Part shown: piece after piece, positions 17,929-26,959 of the stretch
Layout of the letters: every line of letters starts with the position of its first letter
How positions within the stretch are numbered: the stretch's first letter is position 1
Assembly (NCBI RefSeq): GCF_003337415.1
Contig: NZ_QPJT01000007.1
Location: 62,001-126,000, forward strand
Origin: Anaerobacterium chartisolvens
GTDB lineage: Bacteria; Bacillota; Clostridia; Acetivibrionales; DSM-27016
Length of the DNA: 64,000 bases
Direction: 5' to 3'
The notes under the pieces: generated by a model
Told to the model about the DNA's origin: nothing
Seen by the model: the letters and a program-made list of their open reading frames with translations, nothing else
Database searches by the model: none
Translations under genes and position numbers: made by a program

Positions 17929-18768
17929 TCATCCCTTCACCGCACCGGCTGTCATACCCTTCATAATCTGCTTCTGCAATATGAAATAAAGCACAAGGGT
18001 TGGCACTATGCTGACAATTACAGCGGCAAACTGCCCGGTATAATTGGAAAACTGCTCATTTGTAAACGATATAAGACCTAAGGATATGGTTTGCATCGCA
18101 TCATTTTTCAAAAGTATCAATGCCAGAATCAAATCATTCCAAGCCCCAAAGAAGGACAGAATAGCCGCAGAAGCAATGGCAGGAATTGAAAGCGGCATGA
18201 TGATGCGCCAAAAAATTCTCGGAAGAGAGCAACCGTCAATTAATGCCGCTTCCTCCATTTCACGGGGCAGACCTTTCATAAAGCCGGTGGTTATAAATAC
18301 AAAATTTGGCACACCGAAGGCCACATAAATTATGATCATAAAAAGATAATTATTAAATCCATTAAAGGTTTTTGCCATAAGTGTAATAGGTATAAGCACC
18401 GACTGCTGCGGTATCAGAATTCCCGCCATAAAAAATATAAGCAGGGCGTTGCTGAATTTAAATTTAAAACGCGACAGCACAAAGGCCGCCATCGAGCATA
18501 TCACAATTTGAATACCTATTGTGGAGCACGAAATAAAAAGGCTGTGAAGTATATTGTTTTGTATCTTTTTAACCACAAAAAGATCATAATAGTTCTGAAA
18601 CATTATTTTTTTTGGCAGACCGAATACATTGCTGAATAAATCGTTCTGGGATTTCAGTGACGAAAGCAGTGTGAAAATCAACGGATAAACGGTCAGAACA
18701 AGCCAGAGCAGCAGTACAATATAGACGATTATTTTCCCGAGCCTGACTCTGATTATATCGTTGGTCAT
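17929..18768 (-). CDS. Sugar ABC transporter permease, MalG/UgpE type
   Basis: Membrane channel subunit of the second sugar importer. It shows six hydrophobic stretches, starting with IIVYIVLLLWLVLTVYPLIFTLLSSLK, and the EAA loop EMEEAALIDGCSLPRIFWRIIMP. It ends in LQKQIMKGMTAGAVKG, the usual C-terminus of this group. The ATG at 18768 is chosen because GGAGGG lies seven bases upstream; the ATG 15 bases earlier would place the site inside the gene. It follows the MalF-type partner by 25 bp. The neighbouring fucosidase suggests a fucosylated oligosaccharide as cargo, an inference. Confidence 0.92.
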   Translation of the reverse strand: MTNDIIRVRLGKIIVYIVLLLWLVLTVYPLIFTLLSSLKSQNDLFSNVFGLPKKIMFQNYYDLFVVKKIQNNILHSLFISCSTIGIQIVICSMAAFVLSRFKFKFSNALLIFFMAGILIPQQSVLIPITLMAKTFNGFNNYLFMIIIYVAFGVPNFVFITTGFMKGLPREMEEAALIDGCSLPRIFWRIIMPLSIPAIASAAILSFFGAWNDLILALILLKNDAMQTISLGLISFTNEQFSNYTGQFAAVIVSIVPTLVLYFILQKQIMKGMTAGAVKG

Positions 18769-18793
18769 TGTTTTTCCCTCCAATTGTAAGTAG

Positions 18794-19687
18794 TTAAACA
18801 GTGTTCTTCTGCTGGAATCCCTTTATATAAACAACGGATGAGAGCAAAACACCAAATAGAAGCACCATGGTGGCTATAGCACTTCCCTGTCCAAAATTAT
18901 CTTCAATAAACGATCTGTAATACATTAATCCGACAGGCACCTGATTTACATTGTTTGGCCCGAAGGTTCCCGACGTCATAACATAAATGATGTCAAAGGT
19001 CTTCATGCACTGCGTCAGAATGAGTACCACACAAACACCGATGACTTCCTTTATGAGAGGTATAACCACCTTAAAAACGGTTGTAAAAATTCCTGCTCCG
19101 TCAATTTTCAAAGCCTCAAAAAGCTCCTCTGAAATTGTTGCGATACCTGCAATAAGAATAATCAGGAAATAACCCACATGCTGCCACGAATTAATCAGGG
19201 TAATGACCTTAAATGATATATCGGGATCGGTAAGCCACGATCTGCTAAGTGACTCAAGACCGACACCTCTCAGAAAATTATTGAGAAGTCCGTATTTGTC
19301 GTCAAGTATAAGCTTCCACATCATCGAAACAGCAGTCGCAGACAAAATAACCGGCATAAAATAGGAAACCTTAAATATATTTACATAACGTATATTTCCG
19401 CTTAGCATATAAGCCAGTATAAACGCTATGGGCAATTGAGTCAAAACACTGACAACGAGCAGAAAGACAAGATTTTTTACCGAAAGCCAGAACACCGGAT
19501 TGCGGAAAAGTAAAATATAGTTATTCAGTCCATTAAAGTATGTGTCGGTGGACGCAACTCCACTCCATTTAAAAAACGAAAGAACAATTGCATAAAAGGC
19601 AGGATAAAGCATAAATGAGATATAAAAAAGCAGTGCCGGTATCAAAAAAGCTATAACAATAAGCTTGTTCTGTTTAAACGTAAACAA
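18794..19687 (-). CDS. Sugar ABC transporter permease, MalF/UgpA type
   Basis: Channel partner of the MalG-type subunit. The first helix begins at residue 9 (LIVIAFLIPALLFYISFML), and the EAA loop reads ELFEALKIDGAGIFTTVFKVVIP. At 297 residues it is normal for the family. The start is a TTG at 19687 behind AGGAGGG; no in-frame ATG has a site. It lies between the binding-protein gene and its partner permease, with a stem-loop in the 120-bp gap upstream. Confidence 0.92.
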   Translation of the reverse strand: MFTFKQNKLIVIAFLIPALLFYISFMLYPAFYAIVLSFFKWSGVASTDTYFNGLNNYILLFRNPVFWLSVKNLVFLLVVSVLTQLPIAFILAYMLSGNIRYVNIFKVSYFMPVILSATAVSMMWKLILDDKYGLLNNFLRGVGLESLSRSWLTDPDISFKVITLINSWQHVGYFLIILIAGIATISEELFEALKIDGAGIFTTVFKVVIPLIKEVIGVCVVLILTQCMKTFDIIYVMTSGTFGPNNVNQVPVGLMYYRSFIEDNFGQGSAIATMVLLFGVLLSSVVYIKGFQQKNTV

Positions 19688-19719
19688 AGGTATCCCTCCT
19701 AAACCATTAAGGAAATGGC

Positions 19720-19753
19720 AAGGAATAACAAAAATATATTTTCGCTATTCCTT
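19720..19753 (-). other. Stem-loop between binding-protein and permease genes
   Basis: AAGGAATA pairs with TATTCCTT around an 18-base A/T-rich loop, with a second short hairpin GGCTT/AAGCC beside it. It is probably a 3' stabiliser of the binding-protein message. Confidence 0.45.
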
Positions 19754-19807
19754 AACAACCGGGAGAAGGCTTATTAAGCCGTCCCCCGCTCTAAGTCCTG
19801 TACTTGA

Positions 19808-21161
19808 TTATTCGTTGTTCGCGATTTCGCTGTCCATTTCCTGTGCTGCCTGTTTAGCAGTAAGCTGCTTGTTCATAAGCCCGGTTGAAACATCCCTGAG
19901 CTTGGTCAGCATTGAGGAAAGACTGTCTGGATCGGTTATGTCATTGGCATAATTCTTTGCCGACTTAAAGGTTGCTCTGAATTCATTTACAAGCTTTGCG
20001 GCAGGAGTAGCGGTGTTTTGCTGTATATCCGTGGTAGGGATAAGTGCCGAAGCATCTTCAAACTGCTGCTGTCCGCTGCTGGCTGTAATATGCTTCAGCA
20101 GCTTTACAGCCGCGTCTTTTTTGGCGCCGGTAAGCTTGGAGTTGAGGCTGAACGAAAGGCCGCCGCCTGCAAATATGTCATTTTTGTACTGGGCCTTGTC
20201 GGAAAAATACGGGAAGGCAAAATATCCGGCATCATCCTTAATAGGTGAATCCTCCGCCGTGAATTTCTTTGCATATGTTGCAAGAGAAAAGTTCATAGCT
20301 GCTTTGCCGCTCATAAATTCACTCTGCTCCATCTGGAAGGATACAGCCGCCGGATTGCTGCCGAACGCACCCATATCCCTCAGCTTTTCCAGATATTTAA
20401 ACGGCTCCACACCCACATCGCTTGCATACTTAACCTTTCTGGATGCGAGATCGTAAATAGACTTAACACCGTTAATCTTATAGAATAGCTGTGTATAAAC
20501 ATGCTCAACACGCCAGCCGTCCTGTGCGCCCAGCGCCCATGGAATAGTACCGGTTTCCTTCAGCTTGTTAATTACATTAAGCATATCGTCCCAGGTCTCG
20601 GGAACCTGTAAGCCGGCACTCTGGAAAATTTTCTTATTATAATAGAAGCCGGTAAGAGTTATGTTGATCGGTATTCCCCACAGACCTTCAATATCTTGAT
20701 AAGTAACATTGTTGCCCTCGAGTATTCCGGGAACAAAAGAATTTTTGTATGACGGATCTTCGTTTACGATATCTGTCAATTCCATAAATTGTTTGTTTTT
20801 GACTGCGCCTTTAACCTCGCTTCCGCCCCAGTTCATTATAATGTCGCCCAGAGTATCGGATGAAATCTCAGTCTTTAGCTTCTGATGGTACTGTGTATCA
20901 GGAGCAGATTCCTCCTGAACGGTAATATTAGAATTTTCTTTTTTGAACTCCTCCAGCATCTTTTTAAAGACGGGTAATTGCGGCGAGCCTTCGGTCCAGT
21001 TATGCTCAAAACGAATAACAATTTTCTCCTTGGCACCGTCTGAGGTCACCGTTGACCCCCCCTGTGTCAACCTTATTCCCTGTGCCTGAGCATGATGTCA
21101 GAACAAGAGAGCCTGTGAGTACAAAGGCCAGCAACATTACTAACATTTTTCTTTTTGACAT
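19808..21161 (-). CDS. Solute-binding lipoprotein of a sugar ABC importer, frameshifted in a C7 tract
   Basis: Binding protein of the second importer, first gene of its operon. The mature domain (from about 21070 leftward, 420 residues, type-1 fold with WGIPINITLTGFYYN and SGKAAMNFSLATY) is intact. The signal peptide is encoded from the ATG at 21161, behind GAGGAGG: MSKRKMLVMLLAFVLTG, then lipobox LTSC with Cys24. The two parts are in different frames. The join is a run of seven C (21056-21062, G on the coding strand), and six or nine would restore the frame. As written, translation from 21161 stops at a TGA shortly after the tract. A TTG at 21070 could start the mature domain but would give no signal peptide. 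The cause may be a sequencing error, a slipped-strand mutation or phase variation. Confidence 0.85.
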
Positions 21162-21195
21162 TTCAATGCCTCCTCAAATAATCATTTTATACACC

Positions 21196-21236
21196 ACGCA
21201 TTAGCGTTTGTGCCTTTAATAATTCAGTGACCGGTA
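21196..21236 (-). other. Leader of the binding-protein gene with palindromes
   Basis: ACGCATTAGCGT (21196-21207) and CCGGTATTTT (21231-21240) match in sequence and order the hairpin leader before the binding-protein gene at 7442. They lie in the 339-bp divergent control region shared with the kinase gene, where the operator of the YesN-like regulator should also be. No clear minus-strand promoter was found. Confidence 0.35.
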
Positions 21237-21415
21237 TTTTACACGAAAATTGAATTTTGTTTTGTAATTTCAGAGCAGTTCATATCAAATAATGGTTAGC
21301 TTTGCCTTGACATATCACAGATATACTTGACGTAATAGAATTATAATACATTCAGGGGGGGCTTTAAATATCGTAAATTGCTTTTTATATCTCTATATTA
21401 CTCAAATATATCCTA

Positions 21416-21444
21416 TTGCTTTTATTCGTCAATTTATGTTATAC
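21416..21444 (+). promoter_or_regulatory. Promoter of the YesM/YesN-like operon
   Basis: TTGCTT (21416-21421), 17 bp, TTATAC (21439-21444). The start codon of the kinase is about 55 bp downstream. Confidence 0.45.
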
Positions 21445-21500
21445 TGTCACAAAGATCAACATATATAGCATATTTTCATTCAATAGGAAACGGAGTCGAT

Positions 21501-23264
21501 ATGAAATTTTTCAGGATATTTGACAGGTTCCTACTCAGAAGCAGATTGATCATCTCATTTTCATTGTTGGTTGCAGCCTCCCTGATTATACTTGGAACTA
21601 TTTGCTATGAAATATTCTCCAATAAAATTTTATCTAAAAGCATGGACTACAATTTGCAGATTACCGATCAGATCAGTAATAATGTAGACCTGTATTTTTC
21701 AGGGATATTAAACGTTGCCAGCTCCCTTTCCTATAACTCGGATATTAAATATTATGGCAATTATTTTACAAAATCAGATAAAAGCGGTAATATTAAAGAC
21801 ATCAGCACAACACTCTTTAATATAGTTGCCGAAAAGCCGGATATTGACAATATCGGTATACTGTATAACGGTACTGTCCTTATCTCTACTTATAATACAT
21901 ATAATAATCTGCTTTTCCAAAAAAATGCCGACTATTATAATCTTGAAGATATTTACTTAAATGCTAAGATTGTGCCCTTCAGTGAGAAAAACAAAATCGG
22001 AGAATATACCTTTGCCGCCGTCAAAAGTGTGTACACCCCTAACGAAAGGGATTCATTCCTTTCAATTGTTGAGGTTAACTTTAAGTTTGACAGGCTTGAC
22101 ACAATATTCAACAACCTTAGAAACAAGGAAAGCATGTCGGCTTATATCACCAACAGCAAGGGTGTTATTCAATATGCCGCGGACAAGAGTATCATTCACA
22201 ATAATGTTTTTGAAAAGTCCGGGTATGCCATTCCTGAAAACCTTCAAAACAGCATTGTTGACATAGGAAAGGATCAGTACGTTGTATCAGTCAGCCCGCT
22301 CTCCAATACGGATATGTATATAGTTACAACCGAACCTCTTAAAGATCTTACATCAGCAGCTCAAAGCATAAAGGATCTGACCATGGTTTTTATTCTGCTG
22401 TTCTTAATTATAGCTGTAATCATATCGGTTATTCTTTCCTCTGCTTTTACCAAACCTCTTATGAACCTTGTGGAGAGGATGGAAATGGTAGCCTTTGGCA
22501 AATTCGACACTTTCAAAGCCCTTCACAGCTCGCCCGAGATTCAGATACTGTTTGGGAAATTCAACACAATGACAGTTCAGATAAATCAGCTTATGATTGA
22601 TATTAATGAAAAGAACCGATTGAAGAGAAAGGCGGAGCTTTTTGCACTTCAGTCTCAAATTAAGCCTCATTTTCTTTATAATACGCTAAACACCATTACA
22701 TCAATGTCCGTTTTGTCGGGGAACCGTGAAATCACCAAAATGACCACCTCTCTCGCCAAGCTGCTGAGGCTCAGCCTTAATATGCTGGAGTTTATCAAAA
22801 TCCGGGACGAGCTTCAGCATGTTAAATACTATATTAACATACAGGCCATTCGATACAAAGATAAATTTGATGTCTGTTTTGACGTACCCGAGGCTATTCT
22901 CGATTATGACATTGTAAAGCTGATTCTGCAGCCTCTTGTTGAAAATTCTATCAGCCACGGGTTTGAAACTAAGCATGAAAAAGGCCATATTGTGATTACC
23001 GGATGTGAGGAAGGAAATAATATCCGACTGTCCGTCATTGACAACGGCATTGGAATGAATGAGGATGTTGTCGATAATATAAACGAACGCCTCAGTCTCA
23101 GCACCGGCTTTTCGGAACAGCAAAGCATTGGCATCTATAATGTCAATGCCCGAATCAAGCTTTATTACGGTGAAAGCTACGGGTTGTTCATCAAAAGCCG
23201 TAAAAATGAAGGCACAACAGCAGATATATTGCTACCTAAGAAAAAGGAGTGGATCGCCGAATGA
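21501..23264 (+). CDS. YesM-family sensor histidine kinase
   Basis: Membrane sensor for the adjacent sugar importer. The N-terminal helix (LIISFSLLVAASLIILGTIC) and a second one near residues 290-315 enclose an extracellular Cache-like sensor. HAMP (FTKPLMNLVERMEMVAFG) follows. The His_kinase box is QSQIKPHFLYNTLNTI with the phospho-accepting His, and the ATPase domain has the N box VENSISHGFE and G box DNGIGMNE. The ATG at 21501 has GGAAACGGAG upstream; the longer frame from 21378 lacks one. Its stop overlaps the regulator start by four bases (ATGA), so the two are translationally coupled. Confidence 0.92.
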   Translation: MKFFRIFDRFLLRSRLIISFSLLVAASLIILGTICYEIFSNKILSKSMDYNLQITDQISNNVDLYFSGILNVASSLSYNSDIKYYGNYFTKSDKSGNIKDISTTLFNIVAEKPDIDNIGILYNGTVLISTYNTYNNLLFQKNADYYNLEDIYLNAKIVPFSEKNKIGEYTFAAVKSVYTPNERDSFLSIVEVNFKFDRLDTIFNNLRNKESMSAYITNSKGVIQYAADKSIIHNNVFEKSGYAIPENLQNSIVDIGKDQYVVSVSPLSNTDMYIVTTEPLKDLTSAAQSIKDLTMVFILLFLIIAVIISVILSSAFTKPLMNLVERMEMVAFGKFDTFKALHSSPEIQILFGKFNTMTVQINQLMIDINEKNRLKRKAELFALQSQIKPHFLYNTLNTITSMSVLSGNREITKMTTSLAKLLRLSLNMLEFIKIRDELQHVKYYINIQAIRYKDKFDVCFDVPEAILDYDIVKLILQPLVENSISHGFETKHEKGHIVITGCEEGNNIRLSVIDNGIGMNEDVVDNINERLSLSTGFSEQQSIGIYNVNARIKLYYGESYGLFIKSRKNEGTTADILLPKKKEWIAE

Positions 23265-24835
23265 TTAATACACTTATTGTAGATGATGAAATCCTCTTGA
23301 GGAAAGGCCTTATAGCATTGATCGACTGGAAGGCTCTTGGTTTTCAGATTACGGGAGAGGCTTCCAACGGACTTGAAGCAAACGAATTTATTGAAAATAA
23401 TGCTGTTGATCTTGTAATAAGTGATATTCGTATGCCCATTGTAAGCGGGATAGATTTAATGCGCTCGGTGCGTGAAAGGCAAAAGGACATTAAATTTATT
23501 ATTTTAAGCGGGTATGACGACTTCAGCTACGCCCAGAACGCTCTTAAATACGGTGCGGTTTCATATGTTCTCAAGCCATTTGAGGAAGAAGAGATGGTAG
23601 CGGAGCTCCAGAAGGTCAAAAATGACATTGAGCAGTCCGCGAGAGAAGAAAGAAAAAGAACTGAGCTTGAAGCTACCGCTGTGGATGTTTTTTTGTCAAT
23701 GCTTCTAAATAATAAGGTGGATAAGGTATCTTTTGAGTCAAATCTTTCAAGGCTCCCGATAAAATTTTCCGGCGAAGAATATCAGGTAATGGTGCTTGAG
23801 CTTAATCTGACGGGTATTTTGGACAAACCGGCAGCCTCGCCTTTGATTCAGAGGCTTACCGGCATTTTAAAGTCAAACTATCAGGGAGAAGCACTTCTAA
23901 TCCCCGATTATAATAAGCCTGTATATGAAATTGTTTATATATTAAACGGCCGCTCCTGTATCGGCTCAGCAAATAATATTGTCAGAGATCTGCAAGCACT
24001 TCTGAAAAATTCTGGAATTACAAAATACAGCATAGGTATCGGTTCAGGTGTTGAGGGGTTTGAAAAAGTATCACAGTCCTATCGGAATGCAAAAGAAGCG
24101 TTGGACTTTAAAATATCATACGGAAACAAGAGCGTGATTTATTACACCGATATACATGAATCCAGAAATTCATCCTGTCATTACCCGGTTGAGCTGGAGT
24201 TTAAAATTTTTGAGGCGCTGCGGCTTAAAACTTCACAGAAGATTGAGCTTTATATTGATGATTTCTTCAAACATATTAAAAACTCGGCAACAAATATAAA
24301 AACAATCCGTCAAGCCGTTTTCAAATTGATTTCCTTCTGCAAGCATCAACCCGGCACAGAATACTGTAATTTTGATCTGAGTGAAATTATTCCTCTCATT
24401 ACCGGCTACAATGACATAGATATAATAAAGGAATATGTAAGACATATTTTTCTGGACGAGCTGTCCGAAACAGGCAATGAATCTTGCAATAAAAGAAAGA
24501 AGCTGATTGACGATGTGAAAAAATATGTCGGCCTTCATTATTCTGAAAGAATTACCCTTGAGGAAATCTCAAAAACCTTTTTTATCAGCAAAAGCTATTT
24601 TTGCCATGTTTTTAAGGAGCATACAGGGATGAACTTCTATAATTACCTGAATGACTTCAGAATAGAAAAGGCAAAGTCTCTGCTTAAGAATACCTATTAC
24701 AAAAATTATGAGATTTCCGAAATGATTGGTTTTGAAAACTCCAGCTACTTCAATCAGCTATTTAAAAAAGTTACTGGCATGACACCATGTGAATACCGTG
24801 ACGCAGAGCCCTGCGATGCAAATCCCCCTTCTTAA
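23261..24835 (+). CDS. YesN-family response regulator (receiver plus AraC DNA-binding domain)
   Basis: Cytoplasmic partner of the upstream kinase, 524 residues. The receiver domain has VDDE at residues 7-10 and the phospho-acceptor Asp55 in LVISDIRMP. A long linker of about 290 residues follows. The C-terminal AraC/XylS domain contains ITLEEISKTFFISKSYFCHVF and YEISEMIGFENSSYFNQLFKK. The start is the ATG overlapping the kinase stop, with AAGGAG 11 bases upstream. It probably activates the divergent binding protein-permease-fucosidase operon and possibly its own. The operator was not identified. Confidence 0.93.
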   Translation: MINTLIVDDEILLRKGLIALIDWKALGFQITGEASNGLEANEFIENNAVDLVISDIRMPIVSGIDLMRSVRERQKDIKFIILSGYDDFSYAQNALKYGAVSYVLKPFEEEEMVAELQKVKNDIEQSAREERKRTELEATAVDVFLSMLLNNKVDKVSFESNLSRLPIKFSGEEYQVMVLELNLTGILDKPAASPLIQRLTGILKSNYQGEALLIPDYNKPVYEIVYILNGRSCIGSANNIVRDLQALLKNSGITKYSIGIGSGVEGFEKVSQSYRNAKEALDFKISYGNKSVIYYTDIHESRNSSCHYPVELEFKIFEALRLKTSQKIELYIDDFFKHIKNSATNIKTIRQAVFKLISFCKHQPGTEYCNFDLSEIIPLITGYNDIDIIKEYVRHIFLDELSETGNESCNKRKKLIDDVKKYVGLHYSERITLEEISKTFFISKSYFCHVFKEHTGMNFYNYLNDFRIEKAKSLLKNTYYKNYEISEMIGFENSSYFNQLFKKVTGMTPCEYRDAEPCDANPPS

Positions 24836-24879
24836 ATATATGTGGGTATAGCTCGAAGGGCCATATATTTCTTAATGCT

Positions 24880-25578
24880 TTAAGGCTCACACTTTATTTC
24901 CTTAACCTTGTCTATTGTAGTGCGGATATGCTCTCTCATAAGCTTGGCGGCGGACTCCTCATCCTTTGCTATAATTGCCTCCAATATTTTTTTATGATAA
25001 TACAAGCCTCCCTGAAAGCCTGTTAAGGTTACAATTTCATGCATGGCGTTTTTTATCATATCATGTATTATTGCATTTACCTTTATAATAACTGTGTTGT
25101 GTGTAGCCAGCGCAACAGCGGTATGGAAATTGACATCCTCATCTGCAAATTCCGAGCAGTCTCCTTCTGCCTTATGCATGTCCTCCATTGCTTTTTTCAT
25201 TCTGTCTATATCTCCGAGCTCAAATCTTTTTGCAGCCGCCCGCGCACTTTCGCTTTCCATCATCTCTCTGAATTCCAGAATCTCCAGTAAATCCGCCTTA
25301 TTTATTACAAGCACAGGCAAAAGAGCATTAAAATAGTCCTTTGGAAAGACCTCCGAAACAAAAGTACCTTCTCCTCTTTTTATTGAAAGTATCCCCATTC
25401 CGACAAGCTGATGAATTGCACCTCTCACAGAAATTCTGCTTACACCGAATAATTCGACCAGCTCCATCTCCCCCGGAATTTTTGTTCCCGGCCCCCATTC
25501 TCCTGATATAATATGATCCTTTATCTGCTCCAGCACCCTCTGACTGACACTTTTATTATCTATCGGCTTTAGTCCCAT
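24880..25578 (-). CDS. GntR-family regulator, FadR subgroup (FCD domain)
   Basis: A 232-residue repressor. The N-terminal winged helix (VSQRVLEQIKDHIISGEW, then GEMELVELFGVSRISVRGAI and KRGEGTFVSE) recognises DNA. The all-helical FCD ligand domain (residues 80-225) has metal-type positions in DVNFHTAVA and a late YYHKKILEAI. It is followed at its own promoter by an imperfect copy of the GATGTANTACATC operator, which is perfect twice before the transketolase operon, so it likely represses both. The ligand should be a sugar acid or keto acid of that pathway, by analogy with UxuR/ExuR-type and GntR regulators. It converges with the yesN gene with a 44-bp gap. Confidence 0.92.
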   Translation of the reverse strand: MGLKPIDNKSVSQRVLEQIKDHIISGEWGPGTKIPGEMELVELFGVSRISVRGAIHQLVGMGILSIKRGEGTFVSEVFPKDYFNALLPVLVINKADLLEILEFREMMESESARAAAKRFELGDIDRMKKAMEDMHKAEGDCSEFADEDVNFHTAVALATHNTVIIKVNAIIHDMIKNAMHEIVTLTGFQGGLYYHKKILEAIIAKDEESAAKLMREHIRTTIDKVKEIKCEP

Positions 25579-25598
25579 TATTTCCCTCTCAAATGTAT

Positions 25599-25611
25599 GA
25601 TGTAATACCTT
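25599..25611. promoter_or_regulatory. GntR-type operator at its own gene
   Basis: TGTATGATGTAATACCTT matches the operator consensus with two changes in the right arm. It sits between the gntR promoter and start codon, indicating autoregulation. Confidence 0.6.
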
Positions 25612-25626
25612 TATCTATTTGTTATT

Positions 25627-25655
25627 ATCCTACATTATTTTGAAAATTTCTTCAA
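25627..25655 (-). promoter_or_regulatory. Promoter of the gntR gene
   Basis: TTGAAG (25650-25655), 17 bp, TAGGAT (25627-25632) on the minus strand. The -35 hexamer and spacing match the transketolase promoter. Confidence 0.5.
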
Positions 25656-25762
25656 CCCCCAATTTTTTTCACCCCGCAGGGAATCGCAATTTTCTGTAGT
25701 GCTTTTGCATTTCTTATGAGGCGGACAAAGGGTGTATTTAATTTAAGTGACGAAAATGCAAA

Positions 25763-25957
25763 TTTTAACTCCCCTTCTATCTTCCCCTCACATTGAGGGG
25801 AAGAAAAAGAAGGGCGCTGGAGAAGAAAATGAGAAGAACAACGCAGGCGCATGTAAAGCAGCTAGGGAAAGAAATGAGGAGACATCCTACAAGTCCTACA
25901 TGGACCTTCTTTTCCTTCCCCTCGAAGTGAGGGGAAGATAGATAGGGAGCGTATTAA
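25763..25957. mobile_element. Second MITE-like inverted-repeat element
   Basis: About 195 bp with long imperfect terminal inverted repeats of roughly 45 bp. The left end reads CTCCCCTTCTATCTTCCCC and the right end, read inward, CTCCCTATCTATCTTCCCC. Each terminus contains its own hairpin CTTCCCCTCA/TGAGGGGAAG. A 64-codon frame inside is purine-rich and has no recognisable product. Flanking TTTTAA on both sides may be target duplication. Only one copy was seen. The rest of the 686-bp gap 25579-26264 shows nothing further that I can name except the gntR promoter. Confidence 0.6.
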
Positions 25958-26264
25958 AAATCTGGATTTGGAATAAAACGCCATAATATATTGGCTCTTT
26001 TAACCATTTTTTTGGATAATTATGCTGTTATATGAAAAAAGTGCTTCAATTGTAATCCCTATGGCGATTTTCCGAAATGCTGTGTCAGATATATTTTATG
26101 CACCCACTGACAAACAAATATATGTTAATCCGCCATGATTTCTGGTAAAATAATAATATATTGAAAATAATAAGAAATATAAGCAGATGGCTGGTGTTTA
26201 TTGAAGACTCGCCTTAAGAATGTGTAATAATGTTTTATATTATTAAAATGCTAGGAGTGAGATA

Positions 26265-26678
26265 ATGAATATTAAAAAGTTTTTATTTCCTTTAATAGGT
26301 ATTATAGTCGCGTCATTGATAATAGGTATATCACATTATATAACAACCAGTACTGCTTTAAAAGAAACACCAGATACCGAATTTGATAATATAATCAAAG
26401 AAAAAATTAGTAATTTAGTTGATCCTTCAAAATCTGAAGCAGATTTTTCATCTTCCAATCCTTATGATTATATTAAGAATAACGAAAACTACACATTTAT
26501 TATAACTAATGGCAGCAAATCTTTGAATTATATGTTAAAAGCTTTCAGTGAGAGTTCTAATGATGGTTTACAAGAATATATTATGGCTTTGGCATGTTCA
26601 GAGATTTTAAAAGAAAAAGATAAAACCTGGTCTACAGGCAAAGATTGGTATGATAAATATGTAAGAAGTGGGACATAG
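26265..26678 (+). CDS. Membrane-anchored small protein, unknown function
   Basis: A 137-residue protein that I do not recognise. Residues 1-26 form one hydrophobic helix after a basic start (MNIKKFLFPLIGIIVASLII). The remaining 110 residues are polar, rich in Ser, Asn and Lys, and should face outside. TAGGAGTGAG lies well placed before the ATG. Codons are strongly A/T-ending, and base composition is lower in GC than in argJ and the hydrolases, so it may be a recent acquisition. It stands alone between the MITE-like element and argJ. Confidence 0.6.
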   Translation: MNIKKFLFPLIGIIVASLIIGISHYITTSTALKETPDTEFDNIIKEKISNLVDPSKSEADFSSSNPYDYIKNNENYTFIITNGSKSLNYMLKAFSESSNDGLQEYIMALACSEILKEKDKTWSTGKDWYDKYVRSGT

Positions 26679-26792
26679 GGGCGATAAAAATCCATAAAAA
26701 TAACTTAAATAATTATTTATTTGTATAATTCTATATAATTTTTAAAATTCCTTTATTTACGTAATTTTTTGTTAATGCCTAAATAAAATATA

Positions 26793-26817
26793 ACTGCCTC
26801 ATCATTGATGAGGCAGT
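26793..26817. terminator. 25-bp near-perfect palindrome, possible terminator or operator
   Basis: ACTGCCTCATCA and TGATGAGGCAGT are perfect inverted copies around one T. On the minus strand a T-rich stretch follows, so it could end leftward transcription. On the plus strand it sits 31 bp before the argJ -35. Confidence 0.4.
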
Positions 26818-26848
26818 AGAACTGTTCATGTGTTTCATGAATAATTTG

Positions 26849-26877
26849 TTGAATCGTCGAGATTATTCTTGTATAAT
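26849..26877 (+). promoter_or_regulatory. Promoter of argJ
   Basis: TTGAAT (26849-26854), 17 bp, TATAAT (26872-26877) with TG one base upstream. It gives a leader of about 75 bases. No convincing ARG box could be assigned. Confidence 0.65.
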
Positions 26878-26959
26878 TTAAATAATTGAATTTTCATCTA
26901 TCAATAAGGCAATGATAACTTTTTAGATTGTATTTATAATTTTATGGGAGTGTGTATAT

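Noticed and set aside
25747-25941. 64-codon frame at 25747-25941
   Set aside because: It covers the inverted-repeat element, is low in complexity (Lys/Glu/Gly runs) and lacks a ribosome site.
26830-26860. Possible ARG box (TTTCATGAATAATTTGTTGAATC) at the argJ promoter
   Set aside because: The half-sites are direct rather than inverted, so it does not fit the ArgR/AhrC palindrome.
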